The notes under the pieces: model-generated | Told to the model about the DNA's origin: nothing | Seen by the model: the letters and a program-made list of their open reading frames with translations, nothing else | Databases searched by the model: none | Shown here: one piece after another, positions 43,908-52,936 of the stretch | Numbering within the stretch: the stretch's first letter is position 1 | Layout of the letters: each line of letters begins with the position of its first letter | Assembly (NCBI RefSeq): GCF_000499205.1 | Contig: NZ_AWUK01000007.1 | Coordinates: forward strand, 186,001 to 250,000 | Length of the DNA stretch: 64,000 nucleotides | Source: Paenibacillus sp. MAEPY2 | GTDB lineage: Bacteria > Bacillota > Bacilli > Paenibacillales > Paenibacillaceae | Direction of reading: 5' to 3' | Program-made: the position numbers and the translations under genes

Positions 43908-45842
43908 ATGAACATAATGACGGTAGAGCAAGTTGCAAAAAGTTATGGCGAGAAAATTTTGTTTAAAGACGCCTCATTTGGTATGGGCGACCAGGACAAG
44001 ATTGGTGTCGTTGGTGTCAATGGAACCGGGAAGTCCACATTTTTGCGTGTCATTGCAGGCATGGAGCCAGCAGATGAAGGGCAGATCTCAATAGGGAACG
44101 ACGTGCGTATACAGTTCCTTGCACAGAATCCACAGTTTAACCCGGATAATACGGTACTGCAACAAGTATTTGAGGGCGACAGTCCGGAGATGAAAACGGT
44201 ACGTGAGTATACGGAAACGATGGAGCTGCTGGAGCTTAACCCTTCTGATCCGGCACTGCAAGAGCGTTTGTTGCGCTTGAACCAGCAGATGGAGCAGCTT
44301 CAGGTCTGGCAGATGGAAAGTGAAGCGAAGAGCATTCTGTCCAAACTGGGAATTCGTCAATTCGATGCGCTGATGGGCACATTGTCTGGTGGACAACGCA
44401 AACGGGTAGCGCTTGCCTCTGCGCTGATTCATCCCTGTGAATTGCTCATTCTGGATGAGCCTACCAACCATATTGATAATGATTCTGTAGTTTGGCTGGA
44501 GCAGTATTTGCAAAAACGGCGCGGGGCACTACTTATGATCACGCATGATCGTTATTTCCTGGATCGTGTAGCGAATGTAATGCTTGAACTGGATCATGGA
44601 CGTTTATTCCGGTATGAGGCCAACTATACCCGCTTCCTGGAGCTGAAGGCAGAGCGTGAAGAGCGTGAATCGGCCTCGGAACAGAAGCGGCAAAATCTGT
44701 TGCGGACGGAGCTTGCCTGGATTCGTCGTGGTGCGAAGGCCAGAACAACGAAACAAAAAGCGAGAATTGACCGCTTCGAACAACTCAAAGACCAACAGGG
44801 ACTTAATCGTGCGGGCTCATTGGAGGTATCCGTGGGCTCCACTCGTTTGGGTAAAAAAATACTGGAGATCGAGCATCTGTCCAAATCGGCAGATGGCCGC
44901 AAATTGATTGACGATCTGAGTTATATTGCGGTGCCTGGTGACCGGGTAGGCATCGTGGGCCCGAATGGTAGCGGTAAATCAACCTTGCTGCAAATGATCT
45001 CCGGCAAGCTGGAACCTGATGCCGGGGAGGTTGTTGTAGGCCCGACAGTTAATTTGGGCTACTTCACACAGGAGCATCAGGAGATGAATGAATCTCTTCG
45101 GGTGATTGAGTACATCAAGGAAGTGGCCGAGAATGTAAAAACGGCTGACGGGTCTATCATTACAGCAGCTCAGATGCTGGAACGTTTCCTGTTCACCCCT
45201 GCATCACAGTGGACACCTATCTCCCGTTTGTCGGGTGGAGAAAAGCGTCGACTGTACCTGCTGCGTGTGCTGATGGCTGCACCGAATGTCCTGCTGCTGG
45301 ATGAGCCGACGAATGACTTGGATATTCAGACACTCGCTGTACTCGAAGATTACCTGGATGATTTCCCGGGGGTTGTATTTGTCGTATCCCATGACCGGTA
45401 CTTCCTGGATCGGACAGTGGATAAAGTGCTGTCTTTTGAAGGTGGCGGTGTTGTACGCGTGCATGTTGGGGACTACAGTGAATATGCGGAATGGATGCTG
45501 AAAAATGGTCCTGCATCTTCTCAGGAAAGTACGACGGGAACAGCAGCTAAAGTGAAACCGGCAACGGAGGAAAGTAAATCTGCTGCCTCGGCGGTTAAAC
45601 CTAGGCTGAAGTTCAGCTTCAAAGAACAGCGTGAATATGACCAGATCGATGAGAATATTGAGAAAGCTGAAGCTAATCTCGCCCGTATTAATAAAGAGAT
45701 GGAAGAATCATTCAGCGATTCAGCCCGGCTGCAGGAGTTGATGGCAGAGCAGGCTGAGGCGGAGCGTCATCTGGATGAACTGATGGAACGATGGACGGTC
45801 CTGAATGAGCTTGCAGAACAGATTGAAAACAGCAAATCTTAA
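43908..45842 (+). CDS. ABC-F family ATPase (Uup-like)
   Basis: A 644-residue soluble protein with two ABC domains and no membrane part. Walker A sites are GVNGTGKST (36-44) and GPNGSGKST; signatures LSGGQRKR and LSGGEKRR; both Walker B read LLILDEPTNHID and LLLDEPTNDLD. The linker between domains is helical and basic (RRGAKARTTKQKARIDRFEQL). A C-terminal coiled coil (about 565-640) is typical of Uup, which acts on ribosomes and branched DNA. Preceded by a weak ribosome site. Confidence 0.94.
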   Translation: MNIMTVEQVAKSYGEKILFKDASFGMGDQDKIGVVGVNGTGKSTFLRVIAGMEPADEGQISIGNDVRIQFLAQNPQFNPDNTVLQQVFEGDSPEMKTVREYTETMELLELNPSDPALQERLLRLNQQMEQLQVWQMESEAKSILSKLGIRQFDALMGTLSGGQRKRVALASALIHPCELLILDEPTNHIDNDSVVWLEQYLQKRRGALLMITHDRYFLDRVANVMLELDHGRLFRYEANYTRFLELKAEREERESASEQKRQNLLRTELAWIRRGAKARTTKQKARIDRFEQLKDQQGLNRAGSLEVSVGSTRLGKKILEIEHLSKSADGRKLIDDLSYIAVPGDRVGIVGPNGSGKSTLLQMISGKLEPDAGEVVVGPTVNLGYFTQEHQEMNESLRVIEYIKEVAENVKTADGSIITAAQMLERFLFTPASQWTPISRLSGGEKRRLYLLRVLMAAPNVLLLDEPTNDLDIQTLAVLEDYLDDFPGVVFVVSHDRYFLDRTVDKVLSFEGGGVVRVHVGDYSEYAEWMLKNGPASSQESTTGTAAKVKPATEESKSAASAVKPRLKFSFKEQREYDQIDENIEKAEANLARINKEMEESFSDSARLQELMAEQAEAERHLDELMERWTVLNELAEQIENSKS

Positions 45843-45898
45843 GCATATTCCAAAGCTATATTTTAATGAATCGTCCTCTCTTTAAAAAGTGACTTGCA

Positions 45899-45929
45899 GT
45901 CGCCTTTGAAGGGAGGGCGATTTTTTTGG
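45899..45929 (+). terminator. Probable terminator after the ABC-F gene
   Basis: Short stem TCGCC/GGCGA with partial TT/GG extension and seven T. Confidence 0.6.
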
Positions 45930-46016
45930 CTGTAAATGAATTTATATGAAACGTTAGCCATATTCAAACCGTTAATTAAATAAAGAATTCCATAGAAGGG
46001 GGAGAACACCACATCC

Positions 46017-46955
46017 ATGTCCAGAGATCTGAATGAACAATTGGCAGTCCTCAAGGAAAAGGGAAGAATGTATGAGAAATGGAATGATCGGCTGGAGAAG
46101 CTGAATCAGGAGGAAGCAGAGTGGAAGACGAAAGTACAGCAGCGTCTGGAACACCTGCAAAAGGAACAAAACGATGTGGATCGGTTGAACAGCATGACGT
46201 TATCTGCATTTTTTTATCATTTAATTGGCAAAAAAGAGGATCGACTGGAGAAAGAAGAATTAGAGTTAATGGAAAGTAAGGCAGCGTATGATACGGCTTG
46301 CCAAATGTTAACGGATATCCAGGAGCAACGCTCGCAGGTGCAGCAGGAGCTGGACAGACAGCGACAATATCAATTTTGGCAGAGTGATTACAAGGTGTTA
46401 TGGGGCCAGAAGGAAAACGACCTGCTGGAGAAAGATGCAGAATTGCAGCAAATGGCTGAGGATCGGGAACACCTCTCAGGTGAGCTTCAGGAGCTGAATG
46501 AGGCGGACAGAGAGGGGCAGTATCTGCTCCTTGCACTTGAACGTGCTGAAAAGGCGTTGTCCTCTGCGGGAAATTGGGGAGTATATGACATGATGGGTGG
46601 TGGTGTAATCTCCACCCATATCAAGCGCAGTCGAATGGATGATGCCCAGGATGCCATTATGGATGCCGGAAGACGTCTTCGCCGTTTTCAGAAGGAGCTG
46701 GAGGATGTGAGGATGGCCGTAAACACGGAATTACATCTTGGAGGCCTGCTTTCATTTGCAGACTATTTCTTCGACAATCTCTTTGTGGACTGGATGGTAC
46801 AGGACAAAATCCGCAAAGCTGAAACCCAGGTGAAGGATGGACTACGTGCGGTGCGGAGCACGTTGCTTCTGCTGAAGAGTGAGATTCGGGAGCACAGGGA
46901 GAAGCTGGAGGTTCTAGAACGAAGATATCGCGAGCATGTTGAACAAGCGGATTAG
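46017..46955 (+). CDS. Coiled-coil protein of unknown function
   Basis: A 312-residue soluble, highly charged protein. Coiled-coil runs cover about 2-60, 75-180 and 260-310. Between them is a more ordered core with SSAGNWGVYDMMGGGVISTHIKRSRMDDAQ in outline and LLSFADYFFDNLFVDWMVQDKI, which is likely a conserved domain. No signal or membrane helix. GGGGGAG lies about 12 bases before the ATG. I do not know a named family; similar proteins occur in bacilli beside envelope genes. It is a single unit with a hairpin terminator. Confidence 0.75.
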   Translation: MSRDLNEQLAVLKEKGRMYEKWNDRLEKLNQEEAEWKTKVQQRLEHLQKEQNDVDRLNSMTLSAFFYHLIGKKEDRLEKEELELMESKAAYDTACQMLTDIQEQRSQVQQELDRQRQYQFWQSDYKVLWGQKENDLLEKDAELQQMAEDREHLSGELQELNEADREGQYLLLALERAEKALSSAGNWGVYDMMGGGVISTHIKRSRMDDAQDAIMDAGRRLRRFQKELEDVRMAVNTELHLGGLLSFADYFFDNLFVDWMVQDKIRKAETQVKDGLRAVRSTLLLLKSEIREHREKLEVLERRYREHVEQAD

Positions 46956-46966
46956 ACATGCCAAAG

Positions 46967-47017
46967 AAGAAGGACACGTTCAGCACGCCTAAACGGCATC
47001 GCATACGTGTCCTTTTA
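46967..47017 (+). terminator. Terminator after the coiled-coil gene
   Basis: 10-bp stem AAGGACACGT/ACGTGTCCTT with a large loop and TTTT. Confidence 0.7.
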
Positions 47018-47131
47018 CATGATAAAGGTGGATCATAGATGAATCAAGTTGTCGTGCCCGACTAGATCGACATCACGACTCTGAGCATTCATTTAAACGA
47101 TGTCCTGTTTACCACCCGTCCATAATTCAAT

Positions 47132-48172
47132 TTACTTGGTCGTAATATATGCGGCGAGCAGTCTCGCTGTATTCAGGACGGCGTCTTTGTGCGTACGCTC
47201 CATGGAATGGGAAGCATGAACTCCCGGACCAATCAACGCAGCGCGGATGTTATTTCCTCCACGTAATGCCGCGCTGCCATCGGAGCCGTAGTGAGGATAA
47301 ATATCGACTACATAGTCAAGGTTCGCCTGCTTGGCTAATTCGATCAAACGGGTCGTCATGTCATAATCATATGGGCCGGACGAATCTTTGGCACAGATGG
47401 ATACATCCGTCTCCTTACAGCTAAGGTCGTCGCCCATTGCGCCCATATCTACAGCAATCAATTCGCTGATTTCTGCAGGAATATAAGATGCGCCGTGTCC
47501 AACTTCTTCATAGTTCGAGATGAGCAGCGAAACGTTATGTAGTGGTTTCCAGTTTTCGCGATGTGCTGATTCCAGGATACCGAACAAGGCAGCTACGCTG
47601 GCTTTATCATCAAGGTGACGTGATTTGATATATCCGCTTGGCGTGATGACCGCACGAGCATCGAAGGAAATAAAGTCTCCGACAGAGATACCCAGTGCCA
47701 AAACATCTTCCTTGGAGGAGACCACTTCATCAATACGCACTTCCATATGGCTCTCGCTTCGCTCAAACGTACGTGCATCTGGATAGACGTGTACAGAAGG
47801 GTGCAGCGAGAGGATGGTACCCGTGTAGATCTTCCCTTCGCGTGTGTGAATGGTGCAATACTCGTTCTCAATACTGTTCATGGTAAATCCGCCGACCGAG
47901 GTGAGCTTTAGTGTACCGTATGAAGTGATGGAACGCACCATCGCTCCCAATGTATCCACATGTGCACTCAGTCCAATCGTTCTGGAAGAATCTTGCCCAG
48001 GTAAAGTGAGCACAGCTCCGCCCTTGTTGTTCAATTCAAAAGCAACATTGAGTGATTCGGCTTCCTTGCGGATCATCTCGATAATATCGTGGGTATAGCC
48101 GCTCGGGCTGGGAGTATCCAGTAATTTTTTCAGAAAAGACAGAACATAGGATTCGTCAATGGTAAAACTCAT
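47132..48172 (-). CDS. M42 family metallopeptidase (glutamyl/deblocking aminopeptidase type)
   Basis: A 346-residue di-metal aminopeptidase like Bacillus YsdC/FrvX. Metal-site motifs are SAHVDTLG, DDKASVAALFG, the catalytic EEVGHGAS, VDMGAMGDD and the closing HASHSMERTH. Family members form large tetrahedral particles that trim peptides. AGGAGG precedes the ATG. It follows the LapA-domain gene by 121 bases on the same strand. Confidence 0.92.
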   Translation of the reverse strand: MSFTIDESYVLSFLKKLLDTPSPSGYTHDIIEMIRKEAESLNVAFELNNKGGAVLTLPGQDSSRTIGLSAHVDTLGAMVRSITSYGTLKLTSVGGFTMNSIENEYCTIHTREGKIYTGTILSLHPSVHVYPDARTFERSESHMEVRIDEVVSSKEDVLALGISVGDFISFDARAVITPSGYIKSRHLDDKASVAALFGILESAHRENWKPLHNVSLLISNYEEVGHGASYIPAEISELIAVDMGAMGDDLSCKETDVSICAKDSSGPYDYDMTTRLIELAKQANLDYVVDIYPHYGSDGSAALRGGNNIRAALIGPGVHASHSMERTHKDAVLNTARLLAAYITTK

Positions 48173-48293
48173 ATGGGAATTTCCTCCTCGTTAATGAATA
48201 TGCAGAAAGTTGTTCTTCAAACAGAATACAGCCTGTCTGGCAGAATGTACAATCCCATTCTTGTGGCCAGCAGGCTGCCTCTGATGTGATGTG

Positions 48294-48683
48294 TTACAGC
48301 TTACCCGAAGGATTTCCTTTTCGTTGGCTCTGAATGGAATCGGACTCCGCAGAAGCGTTGTCCGAATCGTTCGTTCCGAAGGTATCCATCGTTTTAAACG
48401 AGTCCAGAGAGGAGGAAGAGCTGCTTGCTGCGGAGCTCTCCAATTCGGATACACGTAACTTCAATTGCTTGTTCTCGCGTTGCAGTCGATATTGGCGGAA
48501 GATGCCATAAGACCCTACAATGATTCCACCGATTAGGGTACAGCCAAGAATGAGCAGAATCAGCGGGATTTGAACCGTGTTAAATAGCAGGTTGACTTGT
48601 ACGGAATCCACATTAATGACCGCAAAAATTCCGGTAAGCAGTGCAAAAACGAGACCTGCGATGAGCGCCCATTGCATTTTCAT
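48294..48683 (-). CDS. LapA domain-containing membrane protein
   Basis: A 129-residue protein with two membrane helices (about 5-23 and 42-62), the DUF1049/LapA layout, with NVDSVQVNLLF between them. A short coiled coil and a Ser-rich tail (including seven consecutive Ser around 85-92) follow. In Gram-negatives LapA takes part in LPS assembly; its role in Firmicutes is unknown. AAGGAGG precedes the ATG. Confidence 0.85.
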   Translation of the reverse strand: MKMQWALIAGLVFALLTGIFAVINVDSVQVNLLFNTVQIPLILLILGCTLIGGIIVGSYGIFRQYRLQRENKQLKLRVSELESSAASSSSSSLDSFKTMDTFGTNDSDNASAESDSIQSQRKGNPSGKL

Positions 48684-48819
48684 GGTGGTGCCTCCTTGTT
48701 GAACAATTCAGGACTATGTACGCAATTACCCTAATTCATGAGTCTTGCATCTTGCTTGATTATAAAATCCCTTGCCCCAATGGGCAAGGGATACAGGTCA
48801 CATGGACGAGAAAGCAACC

Positions 48820-50610
48820 TTATTTGGTTAGTTGTTCCATTTGCTCAATCAGTTCCTTAAACACGCTCATAGCTTCACGAATCGGTTCTGGCGTAGACAT
48901 ATCCACTCCTGCTTTTTTCAGGATGTTGATGGAATAGTCACTGCCACCGCTCTTGAGGAATCCAAGATAACGGTCCACAGCAGGTTGACCTTCTTCCAGA
49001 ATTTGCTTGGAGAAACTGGTCGCTGCTGAGAAGCCGGTCGCATATTTGTACACGTAGAAGCTGTTATAGAAGTGGGGAATACGCGCCCATTCCATTTCAA
49101 TGTCTTTGTCCACAACCATGCTGTCTCCATGGTATTTGACATTAAGGTCATAATAAATTTCGGAAAGCAGCTGAGGTGTGAGAGCCTCACCCTGTTCAGC
49201 GCGCTCGTGAATAATTTTTTCGAATTCTGCAAACATGGTTTGACGGAATACAGTGGTACGGAACTGATCTGCATAATACGTCAGCAAATACAGCTTTTCC
49301 TTTGGATCCGTCGATTTATTAAGTAAATAATCCATCAGCAGGGCTTCATTCGTTGTGGATGCAACCTCAGCCAGGAAAATGGTGTACTGTGCATCCCGAT
49401 ACGGAAGCGTAGTGTCCGAATAGTGGGAATGCAGAGCGTGACCCATTTCATGTGCCAGTGTAAACATGCTATTCAGATTATCTTTGTGATTCAACAACAC
49501 GTAAGGGTGAGTGCCGTAGGCTCCCCAACTGTAGGCGCCTGAACGTTTATTCTCATTTTCGTATACATCAATCCAACGGTCATCATAGCCGGCCTGCAAT
49601 GCGTCTGCATAATCCTTACCAAGCGGCTTCAAGCCATCTTTAACCGTTTGTTTCGCTTCCTCGTAGGTAATATCCATTTTGTATTCATCCACCAGTGGAG
49701 CGAAAAGGTCATACATATGCAGCTTATCTACGCCGAGCAATTTTTTGCGCAGGTCCATGTAACGGTGTAACAACGGAAGGCTTTCGTGAATCGTATCCAC
49801 AAGATTGGTATAGACATCCTTCGGAATGTTGTCGCCGTAGAGGGACATATCCATGACGGAAGGATATTTCCGAACATCGGCATAAAACATGTTTTTGGTT
49901 ACGTTGGCGTTCAGTGCTGCAGCAATCGTGTTCTTTTGCTTGGCATAGGTTTCATACACCGCTTTGAAGGCACGCTCGCGAACTTCCCGATTCGGATTTT
50001 CCAAGAACTGAATATAGCTGCCGTGGGTGAGTTCCACTTCTTTTCCATGCTCATCCTTGATTTTCGGGAACTTAAGATCGGCATTGTTTAACATGCTAAA
50101 GATGGTCTGTGGTGCCTGGGACAGGTTGCCCACCTGTGCAAGCAATGCTTCTTCAGCCTGGCTCAGTACATGAGCCTTTTCACGTTTCATCTCTTCCAAT
50201 GTGAACTTATAGGCAGAGAGTTTCTCGTTGGAGATGAGGGCATCCAATTGATCATCCGGAAGGGACAAGATTTCGGGTGTAACATAAGATAGTGCCTCAC
50301 CAACCTGCACGCTTAACTTCTGTGCTTTTTGGGAGAGGTTTTGATATGTAGGGTTCGCTGTGTCTTCATCTTGATGCATCCGGGCATATACAAAGAGACG
50401 TTCGGTTTTGAGACTGATCTCATCTTCGAGTTCAAAACAGTTTTTGAGTGCCTCAGGTTTGTTCAGTTTGCCCTGAAATTCGGAGGCTTTCTTGGTCAAA
50501 GACGATACTTCTTCATATTCCTGATCCCAAGCTTTCTGATCGGCAAATAGATCTTCCAGTTTCCAAGTTTGTTCAGTAGGTACCTCGGAACGTTTCAATA
50601 GTTGACTCAT
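48820..50610 (-). CDS. pepF: Oligoendopeptidase F, with an upstream alternative start giving a signal peptide
   Basis: From the ATG at 50610 this is a 596-residue M3 metallopeptidase of standard PepF length, opening MSQLLKRSEVPTEQTWKLED. The zinc motif HEMGH lies in LAHEMGHALHSHYSD, with the third ligand glutamate downstream. AAAGGAGG precedes that ATG. The same frame also opens at a TTG at 50739 with its own AGGAGG, adding 43 residues that form a good signal peptide (MKYRKSLFILLVLSLIPSSLSAQA in outline). So the locus may make a cytosolic and an exported form. A 7-bp inverted repeat ACTATAC/GTATAGT lies just upstream of the TTG. Core function is firm; dual start is inference. Confidence 0.92.
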   Translation of the reverse strand: MSQLLKRSEVPTEQTWKLEDLFADQKAWDQEYEEVSSLTKKASEFQGKLNKPEALKNCFELEDEISLKTERLFVYARMHQDEDTANPTYQNLSQKAQKLSVQVGEALSYVTPEILSLPDDQLDALISNEKLSAYKFTLEEMKREKAHVLSQAEEALLAQVGNLSQAPQTIFSMLNNADLKFPKIKDEHGKEVELTHGSYIQFLENPNREVRERAFKAVYETYAKQKNTIAAALNANVTKNMFYADVRKYPSVMDMSLYGDNIPKDVYTNLVDTIHESLPLLHRYMDLRKKLLGVDKLHMYDLFAPLVDEYKMDITYEEAKQTVKDGLKPLGKDYADALQAGYDDRWIDVYENENKRSGAYSWGAYGTHPYVLLNHKDNLNSMFTLAHEMGHALHSHYSDTTLPYRDAQYTIFLAEVASTTNEALLMDYLLNKSTDPKEKLYLLTYYADQFRTTVFRQTMFAEFEKIIHERAEQGEALTPQLLSEIYYDLNVKYHGDSMVVDKDIEMEWARIPHFYNSFYVYKYATGFSAATSFSKQILEEGQPAVDRYLGFLKSGGSDYSINILKKAGVDMSTPEPIREAMSVFKELIEQMEQLTK

Positions 50611-50810
50611 GGGAATCCTCCTTTGATGAAGTGATGAATATATAGACGAAGCTGCCTTCGTCCCACTCGCTTGTGCGGAGAGAGACGAAGGAATCAGACT
50701 AAGTACCAGCAGAATAAACAGCGATTTGCGGTATTTCAACGGCCTTCCTCCTCACTATACGAATAATCCCGTATAGTATGACCTGAGGGGCATTGAAATA
50801 TTTGAAGAAG

Positions 50811-50996
50811 CTAGGCTCCCATGTTGACCAGGAAGTAAACGATCAGGAAAAATGCGAAACAAATCAGCAGGGTAGCAATCAGAGCCATGCCCCGTCTTAG
50901 ACGATCCGGGATGGAGTTGCGTCCCAGAATCAGCACAATTCCCAGGGAAAAAGCAAGAATAATAAAGATGACAACATTGCTTGAGTCAAGCTGCAT
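50811..50996 (-). CDS. Small two-helix membrane protein
   Basis: A 61-residue protein with two hydrophobic helices (about 8-25 and 38-58) joined by a basic loop RNSIPDRLRRG. Its ATG is 3 bases after the stop of the next gene upstream, so the two are translationally coupled. I recognise no family. Confidence 0.68.
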   Translation of the reverse strand: MQLDSSNVVIFIILAFSLGIVLILGRNSIPDRLRRGMALIATLLICFAFFLIVYFLVNMGA

Positions 50997-50999
50997 AGG

Positions 51000-51233
51000 C
51001 TAGACCCCTTTGAAGGCAGCCATCAGTTGACGCCATTCGTCCTCGCGGTTCTCAAAATCTTCTTTCGGGAAGCGGCGTTCAGCCCAGTGCATCAACGCAG
51101 GTCGGCTGAGGAATGTATGGCATTCTTCGCCCCACTCTTCCGATATTTCACGAAGCACCAGATATTTGCCTTGAACTTCTACGGTCATCATATTCCACTT
51201 GTCTGTTTTGTATATTTCATGTTTTTTTATCAT
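51000..51233 (-). CDS. Small soluble protein, unknown function
   Basis: A 77-residue charged protein with WGEECHTFLSRPALMHWAERRFPKEDF in outline and four tryptophans. No signal or membrane helix. TTTGGAG precedes the ATG. It is coupled to the two-helix membrane protein downstream and divergent from the cold-shock gene. The family is not known to me, though the spread of conserved-looking aromatic residues suggests a real domain. Confidence 0.7.
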   Translation of the reverse strand: MIKKHEIYKTDKWNMMTVEVQGKYLVLREISEEWGEECHTFLSRPALMHWAERRFPKEDFENREDEWRQLMAAFKGV

Positions 51234-51322
51234 AGGTAGTCTCCAAACTAACGGTTTTGGTAAAATGATACCGTACCCTTGGATTCAAAGCAAATTTTTT
51301 CGACTTTTATGGAAAAGATAAA

Positions 51323-51351
51323 TTGCAATGTAGAAGGTCCTACAGTATAAT
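51323..51351 (+). promoter_or_regulatory. Promoter of the cold-shock protein gene
   Basis: TTGCAA and TATAAT separated by 17 bases. The leader is short, about 40 bases, with a small CGCCAT/ATGGCG hairpin, so the long cold-responsive leader of E. coli cspA is absent. Confidence 0.8.
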
Positions 51352-51396
51352 AAGGGTATTCGCCATAGATGGCGATATTTTTAGGAGGTTGTTCAT

Positions 51397-51594
51397 TTGA
51401 AAGGTACAGTTAAATGGTTTAACGCAGAAAAAGGCTATGGCTTTATTTCAGTTGAAGGCGGCGAGGACGTATTCGTACATTTCTCCGCAATCCAAGGCGA
51501 CGGCTTTAAAACATTGGAAGAAGGTCAAGCGGTAGAATTCGAAATCACTGATGGAAACCGTGGTCCTCAAGCAGCTAACGTAAACAAATTGTAA
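51397..51594 (+). CDS. Cold-shock domain protein (CspA family)
   Basis: A 65-residue single OB-fold nucleic-acid chaperone. RNP1 is KGYGFIS and RNP2 is VFVHFSA. It begins with TTG after AGGAGG. It has its own promoter and terminator. Close to Bacillus CspB-D in length; likely abundant and involved in RNA melting. Confidence 0.96.
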   Translation: MKGTVKWFNAEKGYGFISVEGGEDVFVHFSAIQGDGFKTLEEGQAVEFEITDGNRGPQAANVNKL

Positions 51595-51655
51595 GAATAT
51601 TTCCGGTTAAACGGATTTCTTATAAATGATTGGCTTCTAGCTGAATATAAGAACC

Positions 51656-51691
51656 CAAGCACAGTCCCCCCTGGGAGGCTGTGCTTTTTTT
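51656..51691 (+). terminator. Terminator after the cold-shock gene
   Basis: 8-bp stem AAGCACAG/CTGTGCTT with inner CCCCC/GGGAGG and seven T. Confidence 0.92.
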
Positions 51692-51729
51692 GATATGTTG
51701 AGTTCCATAAGGGAAGTTCTCATTGCTGC

Positions 51730-52899
51730 TTATGCGCGGCTAGTCATGCTTGACCAAAGCTTCATGGAAAATCCAATAAGTGCGGCCAGGGAGAATGCCA
51801 TCGCTGTGAGATAGAAAGTGTTTCTGCCGGTATGCTCCAGCAGCAATCCACCCAGTGTTCCGCTGAGCAGACCGGAAGCACTGGACCATACAATGGTGAA
51901 CAAGGCCATGCCAGTCGCCCGATAATCATCGGGAACAAGGCGGGTAATATAACGGACCGAAGTCACGTAGAAGATGCCAAAGGTCACGCTGTGCATTGTT
52001 TGGATTGCAACGACTGCCGCAGGTGTATCCGAGATGGACATCAGAAATAAACGAATCGTATACATCAGCGCAGCGATCGTGAGCAAAGGAAGTTCCTTGT
52101 AACGATTGCCATATCTGCTTAACAGCAGAAACACCGGAATTTCGCTTACGGAAGAGATCAACAGTGACCAGCCGATCAGTCCTTCACTGGCACCTAAATC
52201 TTTTAGTGTAATGGTAAGAAAAGCTTCGTTCATCCGGTGACCCAGAGCGAGCAGAAAAACGCAGCCGAAAAAGGTAAGAACATCCCTTCGCTTCAAGATG
52301 GACCATAGTCCGGAGAGATCCATTTTAGTGCTGCTGCCCGAAGGCTGATCTTTTAATCGAAAACCGATCAGGAGGGTAGTGGCTGCCAGCGCAATACATA
52401 CCCACATCGTCCATCCCGGCCCGAAAGAGCCGAGAAAGTATCCGATGCTTAACGCAAAGAATGCATATCCGATCGAGCCAAAAACACGAATGGAAGTAAA
52501 ATTCCGGCCAAATTTGCTTGCGGTTGTAATTGCCATCGTATCGGAAAGTGGATATACGGGATAGTAGAAAAAGTAAAACAGGGTCACCAGTACAAATACC
52601 TCACCAAAGGTTGTGGCATTGGCGAGCATGATACCTGTGATCAGCTGCCCGGCAAGCAAGATGATCATCACTTTACGTACGGTTTTGTAGCGGTCACTGG
52701 CCATGCTCCAGAACATGTTGGAGAATACGGAGACGAGAGGACCAATTCCGTACAGGTAACCAATCTCAGCCCGACTGAATCCCAGATGGCTGAAATAAAG
52801 CTGAAAATACGATACCACCAGTACGGTGGAACCGAAGATGGTGAACATGAGTGCCCGCAGCCAGGTTTGATCTGGCCGGGCGGTATGACTTGATTTCAT
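51730..52899 (-). CDS. MFS transporter (MFS_1-like, LacY/PPP-type)
   Basis: A 389-residue, 12-helix transporter. Helix 1 carries FQLYFSHLGFSRAEIGYLYGIGPLVSVFSNMFWSMASDRY in outline, the pattern of the MFS_1-like family that includes HcaT/YcaD-type and nucleoside or sugar carriers. The ATG at 52899 is about 10 bases after GGAG; the ATG at 52914 overlaps this site. It lies 37 bases after the MatE-like gene, likely one transcription unit. Substrate unknown. Confidence 0.85.
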   Translation of the reverse strand: MKSSHTARPDQTWLRALMFTIFGSTVLVVSYFQLYFSHLGFSRAEIGYLYGIGPLVSVFSNMFWSMASDRYKTVRKVMIILLAGQLITGIMLANATTFGEVFVLVTLFYFFYYPVYPLSDTMAITTASKFGRNFTSIRVFGSIGYAFFALSIGYFLGSFGPGWTMWVCIALAATTLLIGFRLKDQPSGSSTKMDLSGLWSILKRRDVLTFFGCVFLLALGHRMNEAFLTITLKDLGASEGLIGWSLLISSVSEIPVFLLLSRYGNRYKELPLLTIAALMYTIRLFLMSISDTPAAVVAIQTMHSVTFGIFYVTSVRYITRLVPDDYRATGMALFTIVWSSASGLLSGTLGGLLLEHTGRNTFYLTAMAFSLAALIGFSMKLWSSMTSRA

Positions 52900-52936
52900 G
52901 ATGAAAGGCTCCATTCTTGATTACAGTTCAATTTTA

